This document shows positions 25,589-37,300 of a DNA stretch of 64,000 nt, one piece after another. A program made the position numbers and the translations under genes. The DNA is from Trissonchulus latispiculum. Its lineage: Eukaryota > Nematoda > Enoplea > Enoplida > Ironidae. Within the stretch, counting starts at the first letter, position 1, and each line of letters opens with the position of its first letter. The notes under the pieces were generated by a model. That model was not told the origin of the DNA. It did not search any database and was given only the letters and a program-made list of their open reading frames with translations. The stretch is taken from positions 1 through 64,000 of the forward strand of contig JASAND010017590.1 of the NCBI GenBank assembly GCA_030248195.1, written 5' to 3'.

Positions 25589-26037
25589 CTAGACCCTTTC
25601 GTTGTTGCAGCGGAAACGTTATCAGGTTTTAAAGACCACCTCGATACTGTTTCACTTTTTCAATTTGTAAGGGGTAGGGGATTAGTAGTCGGATAATCGG
25701 CCCACCCCACCCTTTTCCAATCTCTGTGATTATTGTATGTAACTAGTTGATTTGAGAATCTGTGAATGTAAACGATACTAGACTGCTCTAATTTTTGAAA
25801 TGTTGTGTTGGTTGGAATAAATCAATAGTAGTAGTAGTAAACATAATGTTAATCTCATGAACTAACATGCTCTATTTCAAACGCAGGTAACAGAGACCCA
25901 ATATAGAGAATGTTAATTCTAAAGCCCGGTACACTGCACAGGGTTTAAGGTTTAAGGTTTAAGGTGTAAGAAAGCCGAGTTAAAATGTTGTAAGTTTGTA
26001 TTTAGGTTTAAGCTTCCTACGTATATATAGAATATAG

Positions 26038-26186
<149 letters not shown>

Positions 26187-26331
26187 GGTTTAGTTAATAA
26201 TTTTAGTTATATACGTTGTAGAATTCCTTACGAATTCCACTGAACTAAAGTTTTTTAAAATCCTTGAAGATTTGAGTGCACACTGTTTGATACAAGATAC
26301 CACGTGATTCCTTAAACAAGACATTCCTTAA

Positions 26332-27485
26332 GGGGGGGGGGCTACGAACGGGTTGACGGAGAGACCTACTTTTCCCCCCAACGTTAGCCAACATATCAAA
26401 TTAAAAAAGTTTAGGGTGGGCAACAATATATCTCATATACACCGTTTTTGGCAGGACGCCAAAGTACAAATTTTAGTTCGAAAAATGGGATTTTTCAAAT
26501 AGTATTAGGTTCTAATAGGGGCAAACTGTCTGTGAGTTTCAAGGGTTTTGGTTTTCTGGTTAGTGTGCTAGCAAACTTTTTGTTAAAAAATAACCCTTAT
26601 TTTTAGGCCTGAAAAGCTAGCTAAGCGCAGTAAAAATGGGGCCAAAAAATTTTTTGTCTCCGATTTTGCTGAAAAGGTGCTTATAGGGGTTATTTGACCT
26701 GCTGAATGCGACTATGAAATTTGTTTTTCGATATGACGCTTCCTTCGTGCAATATGCGCCTACAACTGTCTTAAAGCTTTTTGGAGCGATCGCCATCGGT
26801 ACTTTGAGAAATCAATCTAGCATTTCTAAACATTGGAGCGAGGTTTAGTGACATAGCTTTCGGCACATCTTGGTACACTCACTGGCCTGTAATGTGCAAA
26901 GTTTCAGCCGATTCTGCCACAGTGCTTTGGAGTAATTGGCTCACATCTTCGAAATGGCACCAAATAACAGCGACAATATCGATAATATAATCCAGCACTG
27001 CGAACGCAGGGATTAACGAAATCACGTCATTTATACCAAAGTTAAGACAGATACTTGGAGTATTAATTGCAGCAAAGTTTGGCTCATTCGGTAAACCACA
27101 GCTCATTAGAAGTTAGTTAACCTCCACCTGTATAGACCTACAACACCCAATTTTTCGCACTTTGATCGTATAGCACAGAAAAGTAGGCAATGGTCTAGAG
27201 ATTATTTTACACGATATCAAAGCACTATATGTCAGAACTAATTCCTGAAAATTTTGGTACCGTGGCTTGCACATAGCGACCAGGGCGAGGCCAAGTTTGT
27301 GTACGTGTCATGTCGAGCTTTGGACCGATAACACCAACTTCTGATGGCTCCACAGGACGCTACGCTGCATGGAATTCTTTCAAACTTTAAACTATTTTAC
27401 ACTAAACCTAATACTATTATGTGGCAAAAGACTAGCTAGCTTTTCCAACATCGAACTTTTAGTGAAATTCGTAGCCCCCCCCCCC
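26332..27485. mobile_element. TTAA-flanked element, family 1 copy A (GGGGGGCTACGAA ends)
   Basis: G run plus CTACGAAC at the left, ATTCGTAG plus C run at the right, flanked on both sides by TTAA (26328-26331 and 27486-27489). TTAA duplication is the hallmark of piggyBac and Kolobok transposons. The phrase TTTTTGGCAGGACGCCAAA is shared with copy B at 29920-30937. No transposase frame survives. Confidence 0.78.
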
Positions 27486-27588
27486 TTAAACCTTGCTTAG
27501 ACCTTAAACCTTAAACCTTAAACCCTAAACCTTAAACCATAAACCTTAATCCTTAAACCTTAAACTTATTGCAGTGTGAACCGGGCTT

Positions 27589-28694
27589 GATGCTTTTATT
27601 GCCATTTGGTGATTCAAGTGATAGTTAATTGATGATGGATTACTAACATTAATCACAGACAAACTCATCTCAATTTCTGGGATTTCTGAGATTAAAAAGC
27701 GAGGCAAACCTCGTTCAAAATTTTTTAATTTCAACTTCATTGCTTACCACAGTTGGCCTTGTATGTATTATCCACGATATTGAAGTTTTTGTCAAGGAAT
27801 AGAATACTATTATTTAGATAAAGAATGCTTAAAGCTGAGATTAATTGTTCGCTGAGAGCTCTGAATTTATTTTCTAGCTATAATTTTTGTGGACGGTAAA
27901 TACAGTTCTGTCTAAGTCTGTAAATGAATAGCTCCGAATCATGACAAGTTTAATTATAATAATGCCATTTTGAGATACTTTAGTTTCTGTTGAGATATTC
28001 GTCCAATATGGTTGCCGCAGATCCTTGCCTGGAGCTTTCAAATTTTAAACCTCATTTTCGAAACTTAGAAGAAACACTATTCCCTTATTAGTCTAACTGT
28101 GTGCATTATATGCGATCAATTAAGGAAACACTTATTATCATCTTCATTTGCAATGTGGAAATATCCCATAGCATTAAGTAAGCTTACGTTATGCTATTTT
28201 GTTGTACTTAAATAATTTTGTTAACTTAATAACGTTGTCCTTATGAAAAAATGGGCGTTCGCTTTTTGTCATCATTAAACGTCTTGTTATATAGCATAAC
28301 TTTGTTCAGACCAGATACAGTTTGCTGACATTGGGTTAGCTTATTGGTTAATTTCCTTCCCTTGTATGAGCATTCTGTTCGCAGTATTAAGTATTAAAAG
28401 GAGTAGCAAAGAATTGCGATAGTATCATTTCATAATCCTGATTCCGCCACAAATTAGCCAATCACGTGTCAGCAAACATGGCAATCTGATTGGTTAATCC
28501 ATTTCTCTGACCAAAACTGTGAACGCTTTTAATGTTATAAAGATCCCAATATACTTTTCAATTTTGACCGACTGTTGGGTTTCACTTTCAAATTCTTTTG
28601 AATTTCCATCACTGATTTCACTTAAAAGGTGACGACTGAGTATTTATCCTAACTAGCTTTGATTAGCTGGAACTGGAAAAATAACTAAGTATAG
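27589..28694. other. Gene-free AT-rich DNA
   Basis: No domains, exon-like frames or clear repeats seen. Confidence 0.35.
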
Positions 28695-28844
28695 GTTGTT
28701 GCACCAAATAGAGTATATACGGAGCCCGAGTACCACAAAAGAATTCCAGCGCTAAGCTTTACGAAACACTCGGGTTTCACAACCCCTTGCAGTTTTGCTT
28801 GGCGTGTCCGTAAATTAGATGGTGCGTGAGAAATTGTGCAACAA
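28695..28844. mobile_element. 150 bp MITE with GTTGTTGCAC ends
   Basis: GTTGTTGCAC at 28695 and GTGCAACAAC at 28835 are perfect inverted repeats. A nested inverted pair, CCCGAGT and ACTCGGG, lies inside. Target duplication is unclear. Confidence 0.6.
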
Positions 28845-29092
28845 CTTAGTTGTGAAATAGCTTAGTTCAAATTTAAAATACCGGAAATTTGAATTAGACG
28901 TAGCGTGCTCAGCTTTTGCCTCAGTGAGTATGTGCAGAACGTTTACTTCAGCAATGTTTTAATAAGGAATCCATTCTGGACCATATATGGTTGCTTTGAA
29001 ACAGTTACTAAAATATTGATTCATTTGTCGTTTGGTTGTTTCTAATAGTGTTCACAGATACCTAATTTGCATACTGATTTGCATTCTTTTGG

Positions 29093-29135
29093 GTATAAAA
29101 GGCAGCTGAACGTGCGCGCGTTGTCAGTCGCAGCA
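29093..29135 (+). promoter_or_regulatory. Candidate TATA-box core promoter
   Basis: GGGTATAAAAGGC at 29093-29105 is followed about 30 bases on by the initiator-like TCAGTC (about 29123-29128), the right spacing for RNA polymerase II. No gene follows directly. The next sequence is a palindromic triple repeat, so this may belong to a solo LTR or other mobile element. Confidence 0.45.
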
Positions 29136-29155
29136 GTGAGCAGCTACAAATTTTG

Positions 29156-29263
29156 GTTGTGAAGCACGCTACAGCGTTCTTCACAACTACAGTTGTGAAG
29201 CACGGTACAGCGTGCTTCACAAATGCAGTTGTGAAGCACAGTGCACATCGTGCTTCACAACTC
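29156..29263. repeat. Three 36 bp tandem palindromes (GTTGTGAAGCACG hairpins)
   Basis: Units start at 29156, 29192 and 29228. Each reads GTTGTGAAGCAC, a short loop, then the inverse GTGCTTCACAAC or a near copy. Each can fold into a stem of about 12 bp. The array starts about 28 bases after the initiator-like motif of the candidate promoter. Confidence 0.85.
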
Positions 29264-29919
29264 GGATGGAGGCACGGGGGTTACAGCACAGCAAATTTGA
29301 ACTAAGCTGTTTCACAAGTCCAGATAAAGATAAACCTTTAAAAGTTTGTAACCTAATATCACGAGACATTATATAACGTTCCCACAGGTAGGGAAGGGAT
29401 ACCGTGGCAAGTAGTTTATTGCCATCGAAGAATGCGCAACAAACAGGCGTGTGAGAAGCATCATGCGCTCTGTTATCAAGCCCACGTTGCTCCAAGAGTT
29501 GAAAACTACAAACGTTTTTCCTACAGTGTCCCTCTACCATAGCGATTGCTTTAATTGAATTGATTTTCAAGAAATAGCTGAAATTGTTTTGATTAAACTA
29601 GGTATGTTAAGTACTGTCCCCAGGAATTGCTCTTTATTCCTACTAAGGGTAGCATGTCTTGCTTTGGTATATCAAAGATAAACTAAATCTAAACAACTGA
29701 AAATTCGTTGCTCAGAATGCTACAAAAAAATAATAAAACTGGATAAATAAAATAAAAGGTTCAGCTTAAAAGTGATGCTTTCAGAACCACGGTTCCAAAC
29801 GATGTAGAAGAAATCGTTAATTCTCCAGAATACGACAGACACGCATCGCCTACATATGCTTACGGTATGTTTTCCAGTCATTAGAAAATTTAAAATTTTA
29901 AAATTAAAATTACAATTAA
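29264..29919. other. Gene-free DNA
   Basis: No convincing gene. A 117-codon minus-strand frame at 29217-29570 overlaps the hairpin array and shows no domain. Confidence 0.35.
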
Positions 29920-30937
29920 GGAAGAAAGCTACGAGCGGGTTGGCACGACATCGTCAGAGAACCATTTCGCCCTGAGTTAGCCCACGAATCAAAGTAAAGA
30001 AATTTTAGGGTGGGCAACAATATATCTCTTACAGTTTTTGGCAGGACGCCAAAATACAAACTTTGGTGCTCAAATTGGATTTTTCCAAATCCTTATTTCA
30101 GCATTGGTGTATTTGTGGTTTGACGAATTCTGAAACATTTTGCCACGAACTCTAATAGTTACAAGTACTTAATAAGTATTTCGTCTTTTGAGTGTCGCGT
30201 TCTAGCTAACTAGATAAGTGACGTAAAGATTGGGCAAAATGTTTTGTCTCCAGTTTTGCCGAAAAATAGTTACAGGAGCTCTTAGACCTGCTGAATCCGA
30301 ATATGAAATCCGTTTTTCGATATGACGATATGTTAGAGTGTGTCACAAACAGTTCGAGTAAGCATGCAATTCAAGAACTGGAGCGAGACTTACATCGGAT
30401 TGCACCAAGTAGGGTTAGCTCGGTGTTAAGCTAACCTCAAGGTTAACTCTGAGTTAACCTGATACTTCTCAGTTAATCCGTTGCACCAAATCAGGTTAAG
30501 TTCACCTCGAGGTTAACTCCGAACTAGCTTCAGACTTAAGATAACCCTGAGCTGAAGATTAGGGTTTGTTAGCCTTGACTTGACAAGACCTAAGTTGGTG
30601 TTGTTAAGCTAGCACCCAGCTAGGTTAATCCGATTTGGTGCAATCGGGCGTTAATGACCTAACGTCCTGCACATCCTACTGCATTCTAGTACAGTACCTA
30701 CGCAAAATTTGGGCACCGTACCTTGCACATAGCGTTCAGGGCTTAGCGAAATGTTTATGTCGAGTTTTTGGACCTAAAGTCACTAAATTGTGAAGGCTCC
30801 ACAGAACGCTGCACTGCGTGTAAGTTTTTCAAACTTTAAATTATTGTTACACCAAACCCAATGCTATTATGTGGAGAAAGACTAGCTAGCTTTTCCAAGT
30901 TTTAATCGAACTTTTAATTAAATTCGTAGCTTGCCAC
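29920..30937. mobile_element. TTAA-flanked element, family 1 copy B
   Basis: Bounded by TTAA at 29916-29919 and 30938-30941. It starts with AAGCTACGAGCGGG and ends ATTCGTAGCTT, and shares TTTAGGGTGGGCAACAATAT and the GGCAGGACGCCAAA phrase with copy A. The end G/C runs of copy A are lost. It carries a nested MITE at 30396-30647 and abuts the next TTAA element. Confidence 0.72.
30396..30647. mobile_element. 250 bp nested MITE with CGGATTGCACCAA ends
   Basis: The left CGGATTGCACCAAGT is mirrored by TTTGGTGCAATCGG at the right. An internal partial repeat (TTGCACCAAATCAGGTTAA) near 30481 suggests head-to-tail duplication. It is rich in GGTTAA/TTAACC. It interrupts family 1 copy B, so it inserted later. 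Confidence 0.7.
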
Positions 30938-31389
30938 TTAACGTGGTGATTCCTTTTGGTATTTCCTTTTCCTTTTCATATTGTTCTCGATCCAAATCCA
31001 AATCAATTTGGTTTTACCCTCCACGCAATTGTGCTTCAAAAACTCGACATTTCCGTTCAGGACAGTTTTTCCAAGTATTAACAATTGACGTTGAGCAGCA
31101 GCTGCATAGCTATAACTATACTCATTCGAAAGATCTCGTTGTGCTCTGCATTTCTTTTGAAAGCATCTTGCTAGCTATTCCCTGTCGTGGTGAGATATAA
31201 TCAATTTTCTTGTTTGGCGTCAAAAACTTGTCATTTTGCTGAAATCAAACAATCCACTATTTCATGAGCCACACATACCATCGCATTAAACCAAGGGTGC
31301 GGATTTCTAGGTCTCACTGAGGCCAATTATCTGAGGCATCAACATTAGTGATGTGGATTGGATCGGATCGGCAGCCAAAATCACCTACC

Positions 31390-32013
31390 GATCCGATCCG
31401 CCAATTGGACGGCGATCCGATCCGCCAATTGGACGGCGATCAGATCCGTCAATTGGACGGCGATCCGATCCGCCAATTGGATGGCGATCCGATCCGCCAA
31501 TTGGACGGCGATCCGATCCGCCAATTGGATGGCGATCCGATCCGCCAATTGGACGGCGATCCGATCCGCCAATTGGATGGCGATCCGATCCGCCAATTGG
31601 ACGGCGATCCGATCCGCCAATTGGATGGCGATCCGATCCGCCAATTGGACGGCGATCCGATCCGCCAATTGGACGGCGATCCGATCCGCCAATTGGACGG
31701 CGATCCGATCCGCCAATTGGACGGCGATCCGATCCGCCAATTGGACGGCGATCCGATCCGCCAATTGGATGGCGATCCGATCCGCCAATTGGATGGCGAT
31801 CCGATCCGCCAATTGGACGGCGATCCGATCCGCCAATTGGACGGCGATCCGATCCGTCAATTGGACGGCGATCCGATCCGCCAATTGGACGGCGATCCGA
31901 TCCGCCAATTGGACGGCGATCCGATCCGTCAATTGGACGGCGATCCGATCCGCCAATTGGACGGCGATCCGATCCGCCAATTGGACGGCGATCCGATCCG
32001 CCAATTGGACGGC
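31390..32013. repeat. 24 bp minisatellite, 26 copies
   Basis: The unit GATCCGATCCGCCAATTGGA plus CGGC repeats 26 times in 624 bases without a length change. Substitutions are almost all C/T at two sites (GGACGGC or GGATGGC; CCGCC or CCGTC). In the left third, C and T versions alternate, and near the right end a three-unit pattern appears, so higher-order expansion occurred. Because 24 is divisible by 3 and the unit lacks stops, several frames stay open; these frames are not genes. Confidence 0.97.
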
Positions 32014-32960
32014 GATCCGATCCCAACCGATCCTAACCATAATTTTAATTTGCAATTGTAGACACCATACCTTCCCATTTCCCAGTATGTTACAAAACAC
32101 TTGATCAAGCATCGCATCTCAGTCTTATTAAATAAGCTTTTTTAAACTTTTCAGCTACAGAATGGTGAGCAGTCACTTTGGAAAAATAACGATTTACCTT
32201 GTTTTGAGAGTTTAAGATCGTGTGACAGTGAAAATTATACAAAAGAGAAAATAATGCGGAAGAAATTAGGGAAGACCAAGAAAAGGTTGATTGTTTATTG
32301 CAAGCTTAGGTATAAATTTTTTACAGTCTTATAAGCCCAGTATATATTTTTAAAATACTTTTAACCAAAATGCTCTCATATTTCAAAGTTTTTGAATTTT
32401 ATATTATTTAGTTCTTTCAATATGGTTATCAATTAAAAGCTCTTGACGAACTGAACACGTTTTGTAATACAATCATTTGCCAAAAATGCACTCGACTCGA
32501 TTACCGAATTTACGAAAGGAGGATTTTCCGGATTTAAATATCTTCATTAATCACAGTTATCGGTAATTACGCGAAACGCCTTGAGCTTGACGAGCTGAAC
32601 AACTTTTGTAATACAACTAGATTTCAGAAATGCGCCCTGTTCCCGGAATTCACAAAAACTTCCCAATGCGTGAAGTAAATAATGAATTCCGAGAAATTGG
32701 TACATTTTCAAGTATTGGTTCTACATAGTTCATAATTCGCTACTAAATACTACCCTATAATTCAAATGTAAGTGCAAAACTATGCAGCTGGAACATTCGA
32801 TTCTATTATAAATTGCGACTTCATAAATAAAAAGGGTTGCCAGCTGTTTGATAGAGGTGTCGAATGATATAACCGATGTCTCATAAAAAAGTTACTTCAG
32901 TCTGCATAAAATCTGGAAAATTACACTCCTTCTAAGATGCAGAAAAAAATTTCTGGAAAA

Positions 32961-34334
32961 CCAAAACTAAAGTATGACCAAAATGTAAAAATAAAAATTG
33001 TTTTCCTTATACCTCAAAAACGCTTCAAGATAGCTACCATAAAGTATATATTTTGTGAACCGGACTGATAAGATCTTTCTTTTCGTGAAAAATTTTTCTG
33101 AAATGTCTCGTGCGATTTCAAAGGGCGCCGCTTTTATATGTACAGAAAGATTGGTACATGGTACTGACGCGATTTTTTCAGGGAAATTTTCCCCTTGTCT
33201 GAAAGTCCTACACACCAAAGTTCAACTTTTTCGGTTGAAAATCTCTTGATTCCATTCCATTTTTCCGATTTTCAAAATCCTTTGTCTTTGCCGCTTTTTC
33301 GACCTTGACTGGTACTACTCGTGACTCGCTCAGTAGAAAAATTTTTCGATTTTCAATTTTCAGGGTTCAGGGCCACCTAGGCGTCAGGCGTCAGCTTTGA
33401 CCAGATATATATGCTATTTCAAAGTTTGAAAGTAGATTTTTTCGAAAAATACAACTTTTTGATCCAAAATTTCGGCTTAGCGATTCTAGCAAAAGTGAGT
33501 AAAAATAGTATAATAGTAAAGTTCCATCTGACGTTAATCCAACGATATAAAGTTTTCCTGGCTACGACGTATATTGCGCCAGCAATAAATTTTTAAACAA
33601 TTTCCCTCTTTCAGCTGATTTTTGCTAGTTGACACTGGCTCAGCCAAATCAAGGCTTCAACATCAAAGACAGCCAAAAACAACCTGACGTAAGGGAAATT
33701 GTTTGTAAAATCATTGCGCACGTAATATAAGTCATAGCCACGAAAAGTTTATGTCGTTGGAATCACCTGAGATTGAACTTTATGATTATGCTATTTCTAC
33801 TCACTTTTGCTAAAATCGCTATGTCATTTTTGGGTCAAAAAGTGGTATTTTTCGAAAAAATCGACATTCAAATTTTGAAATACCACTTATATCAGGTCAA
33901 AACTGACGTCTAGGCGGTCCTGAAAATCTAATCGAAATTTTTTCTCTGAACGAGTCACGAGTAGTAGCCAGTCAAAGTCCATAAAGCGGCAAAGATCAAA
34001 GGATTTTGAAAATCGAAAAAATGGAATAACTCACGCAATTTCCAACCAAAAAAATTGAAACTTGCTGTGTAGGACTTTCAGACAACGGGAAAATTTTCCT
34101 GAAAAAAACTCGTGGTAGTACAATGTACCAATCTTTCTGGACATATAAAAACGGCACCCTTTGAAATCGCACGGGAAATTTCAGAAAAACTTTTTCAAGA
34201 AAAGAAAGATCTGATCAGTTCGGCTCAGAAAATATATATTTTATGATAGCTACCTTGAATCTTGATATATCTTTTTTGAGATATAAAGAAAACAATTTCG
34301 CTTTCTGCATTTTTTGGTCAGACTTTTGTTTCAT
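32961..34334. repeat. 1.37 kb imperfect palindrome (foldback)
   Basis: The left arm (about 32961-33612) and right arm (about 33684-34334) are inverted copies with a loop of about 70 bases. Paired landmarks include AAACAATTTCCC with GGGAAATTGTTT, GAGTGAGTCACGAGTAGT-type blocks, GACGTCTAGGCGG with CCACCTAGGCGTC, and AGATCTTTCTTTTC with AAAAGAAAGATCT. Arms are similar but clearly diverged. Confidence 0.85.
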
Positions 34335-34392
34335 TGTATTCATAATTATGTAAGCTGCATTTTGATATAAAATGGCTTTATAACTTCAGGTA

Positions 34393-37300
34393 ATGAGTAA
34401 TAATAATCCGAAGTTGATGTCTCCAAAAGGAATCACCGCCTTAAATCAAATTACGAATGAGAATTTAAAGAAGGCCAGTCAGCACTTTTTGAATGTTTTG
34501 TCGTTTTTGATTTTTTCAGTATTTGCCGAAAACGTCGAACAATCGGCGAGGATAAGATTCGGTTCTTTGCTGTGAATTAACCGATGAATAAATCTAAGCT
34601 ATTTGTTTTCGATATTTCAGGAACTCCTACTGAAGTTAAAATCTACATGTACATCGAAGGAATGTCTACAATAAGAGCAGAAACCATGGTAAGTAAAAGC
34701 AACTGCCTCCACGGCGATAACATTAATAAAAATGCTTGCTGTCTAATTTTTCCTAATTTCACAAAAAGGGGGGGGGGGGAAATTAAGGTTAATGTTAGAT
34801 TTTAAAATGATAGAAAAATTAAGTTAATGTATGTAACTAACTGTTTTAAAATATTCCACAATCTACGATCTACATTGTCCTTTATGATTTTGTTCAATTT
34901 CCAAGACTTTTTTATTTGATTATCGCTGCAGCTTTTACCGTGCGCTATTAGTTTCCCAGACTACTGCTGTACAGTTGGCAGACAAAGCACTGAAGACGGG
35001 AAAGTATACGTAGATCGTTGTTATATCCACTTCTTGCTGACTTTTGCAACTGAGTGGCGGCGGAAACATGAAGATCTGCAGTTTTGCTGTTTTCCGGATC
35101 TGCGGACCCTACTCATTAAGAAAACTGGATTGACCTGGGCCGTTATGTATTCAATACTTATTCAGTCATTGAGCGAATATTTTATGAACTTTTGCAGGAT
35201 TTCAGCGTCGACATTTATTTCGAGCAAAGCTGGACGGACGAGCGACTTTGTCACAATAATACCAATAGAATTCTTATTAAAGACTTAGAAATTTTGCGAA
35301 AACTTTGGCTTCCTGATCTCTATTTTGCCAACGCCAATGATGCAAGGGCTTATGACGTTACGGCGCCCAATTTCCTACTTTGGGTATTCCCTAATGGACT
35401 TGTCCATTATGATTGCAGGTTAGTTGCAATATGCTTTCTCCTTATTAAAGAAGAACCACAAGATGTTGAACAAATTAGTGAGTTCTCACAAAAAATAAAT
35501 TTGCGTGAGATCTGACTAGAAGGCTAGCCTAAGGGAAGCATGAACTGGAATACCGCGTAAGCGATGTGAATTTGCAGACAGTCAATTCGTATCAAGAAAG
35601 TTTATTTAGCAACTTTCTAACGTAGTCTGTTAATAGTTTTGCATTATTAATAGTTAACATTTTGCTCATTATTGCAGTCCCTGAATACTATAAAACGCCT
35701 AACATTTAGTTGTTATGTGCTTTTGGACTCTTGGTTGGTATGTGTGTATGCAGTTTTTGCTATAGAATATCCCTTTCATTGATCTGCAATATGCACTTGG
35801 CCTATTATCCTTTGGACACACAATCGTGCGAAATACGAATTCTTAGCTGTAAGATCGCCATGTTATTGCAATCTCATGTTTCACTTTTCCATTGCTTGTA
35901 AATTTTCTAGATGTTTTGGAAGTAAAACTAAAGGCTAGGTTTTAAATATACAGGCAAAACTGTTGTTAATTGGCGTTGGATAGAACCATTTAATATGAAA
36001 CTTTTTCCTGCTGCGCCTCAGTGCATCAGGGCTACTATAATCGGTTTTGATGTATGATTTGCACATACTTGCACGCTTTTCCATACGAATTTGTATTAAA
36101 ACTGAGTACTAAGTATTAGCTTCAATTCACTGTTACAAACACGTTTGGAAATGGAAAGTTAAATTAACTAATCAATTTTGCAGTGTGCACTTAAGTTAGT
36201 CTTATTGTTAAATGACTAGCATTGTCAATGTAAAGGCCAACTATGAAAAGGAAATCCGAATATGCTATATCAAGAGTACATAATGATAAGAGTGTGACAA
36301 GCGTCACACTCTATGCAATGAAGGCAAAAACTATGCGATGCGCGCTAACGGCTTACCCCCCCCCACAAATTGACCCCTTCTCACACCGCCCCTATATGGG
36401 TACGTGGTCCAAACGGGGGTCGCTCACTGCTTTGCATAATTACACGCTGAAATTAACAGGGGCCCAATTTGGGGAGGGGGTGCAAGCGTGTATGCTTAAC
36501 ACATAGATGTACAAAATATACTAAGCGAGTGAGCGACCCCCGTTTGGAACTATGTACCCATATAGGGGCGGTGTGAGAGGGGGTCAATTTGTGGGGGGTA
36601 AGCCGTTAGCGCGCATCGCATAGTTTTTGCCTTCATTGCATAGAGTGTGACGCTTGTCACACTCTTATCATTATGTACTCTTGGCTATATTAAAACAAAA
36701 GTCTTTTGTTTAAAAAGTCGAAAAAGTCGACGTTCAAGAAAGAAGACGTCTGCTTCTGTCTATTAAGCAGATATGGGTCTTGATCAAGTTTTTATTTCTC
36801 AATATCTAAGAATTTGTTGCAATTTTGACAAGGTTGCATATTTTCTTTATGAATTTCGCATTAACTCATTTAGTTTGCGTTATGGCGCATGCTAGCTCTC
36901 AAAATTTGAAGTGCCTCTGTATGTTTTTGGCAAGCCTCCCTCTTTCCAATGCGAAAGTCTAATGTACAGCCATAAACTTTTTTATATACTCGCAGCAGGT
37001 CTATATTTACCGTAAATATGGTCAAAACAGGTTTATTTTGCAAAAAATGTTTGCTGGTTTCTTATTAAATCTGTATTTCTTTGGGTACACATTTCATATT
37101 TTCAGACGCATACACAATGGAGCAGATGCTCATCTTCTGGAAACATCTGAACGGATCCATTGTTTTAAACAGGGAAATAAGACTTCCTGACATGCAAATC
37201 ACTGAAATCAGGCAAAGCTACTGTGATGGAATATATTCAATGGGTAAAGGAAGACTTTTATGAATTAGTCGAAGTCCATCATTACTCACAGACGTCTACT

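Larger units (their letters stand above)
22860..25840 (+). mobile_element. Decayed CR1-like non-LTR retrotransposon (LINE)
   Basis: Pieces of an endonuclease-reverse transcriptase polyprotein run left to right with stops and frameshifts. The endonuclease shows LNARSICNK, VTESWL, VVGDFNYPSIDW and ASDHLQV. The RT shows [40 protein letters not shown] and FADDAKLF. The 3' end carries a short (TAG)n tail at 25826-25838, a common LINE end type. The motif set fits the CR1/L2/Jockey group. It is 5'-truncated or too decayed to show ORF1. Confidence 0.88.
30942..34440. mobile_element. TTAA-flanked element, family 3 long copy (GGTGATTCCTTTTGG ends)
   Basis: The left CGTGGTGATTCCTTTTGG and right CCAAAAGGAATCACCGCC are inverted, with TTAA at 30938-30941 and 34441-34444. 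Blocks at about 31080-31160, 32850-32930 and 34320-34440 match, inverted, the short copy at 48830-49805. The long copy therefore carries two extra segments: one holding the 24 bp minisatellite and one forming the large palindrome. Its right end overlaps the predicted start of the Cys-loop gene. Confidence 0.72.

Noticed and set aside
29217..29570. 117-codon minus-strand frame
   Set aside because: Overlaps the hairpin array, has no recognised domain and no splice context.
31348..32117. Five overlapping open frames of 200-250 codons with perfect 8-residue repeats
   Set aside because: They exist only because a 24 bp minisatellite unit has no stop in those frames. There is no promoter or splice support, and both strands are open at once.
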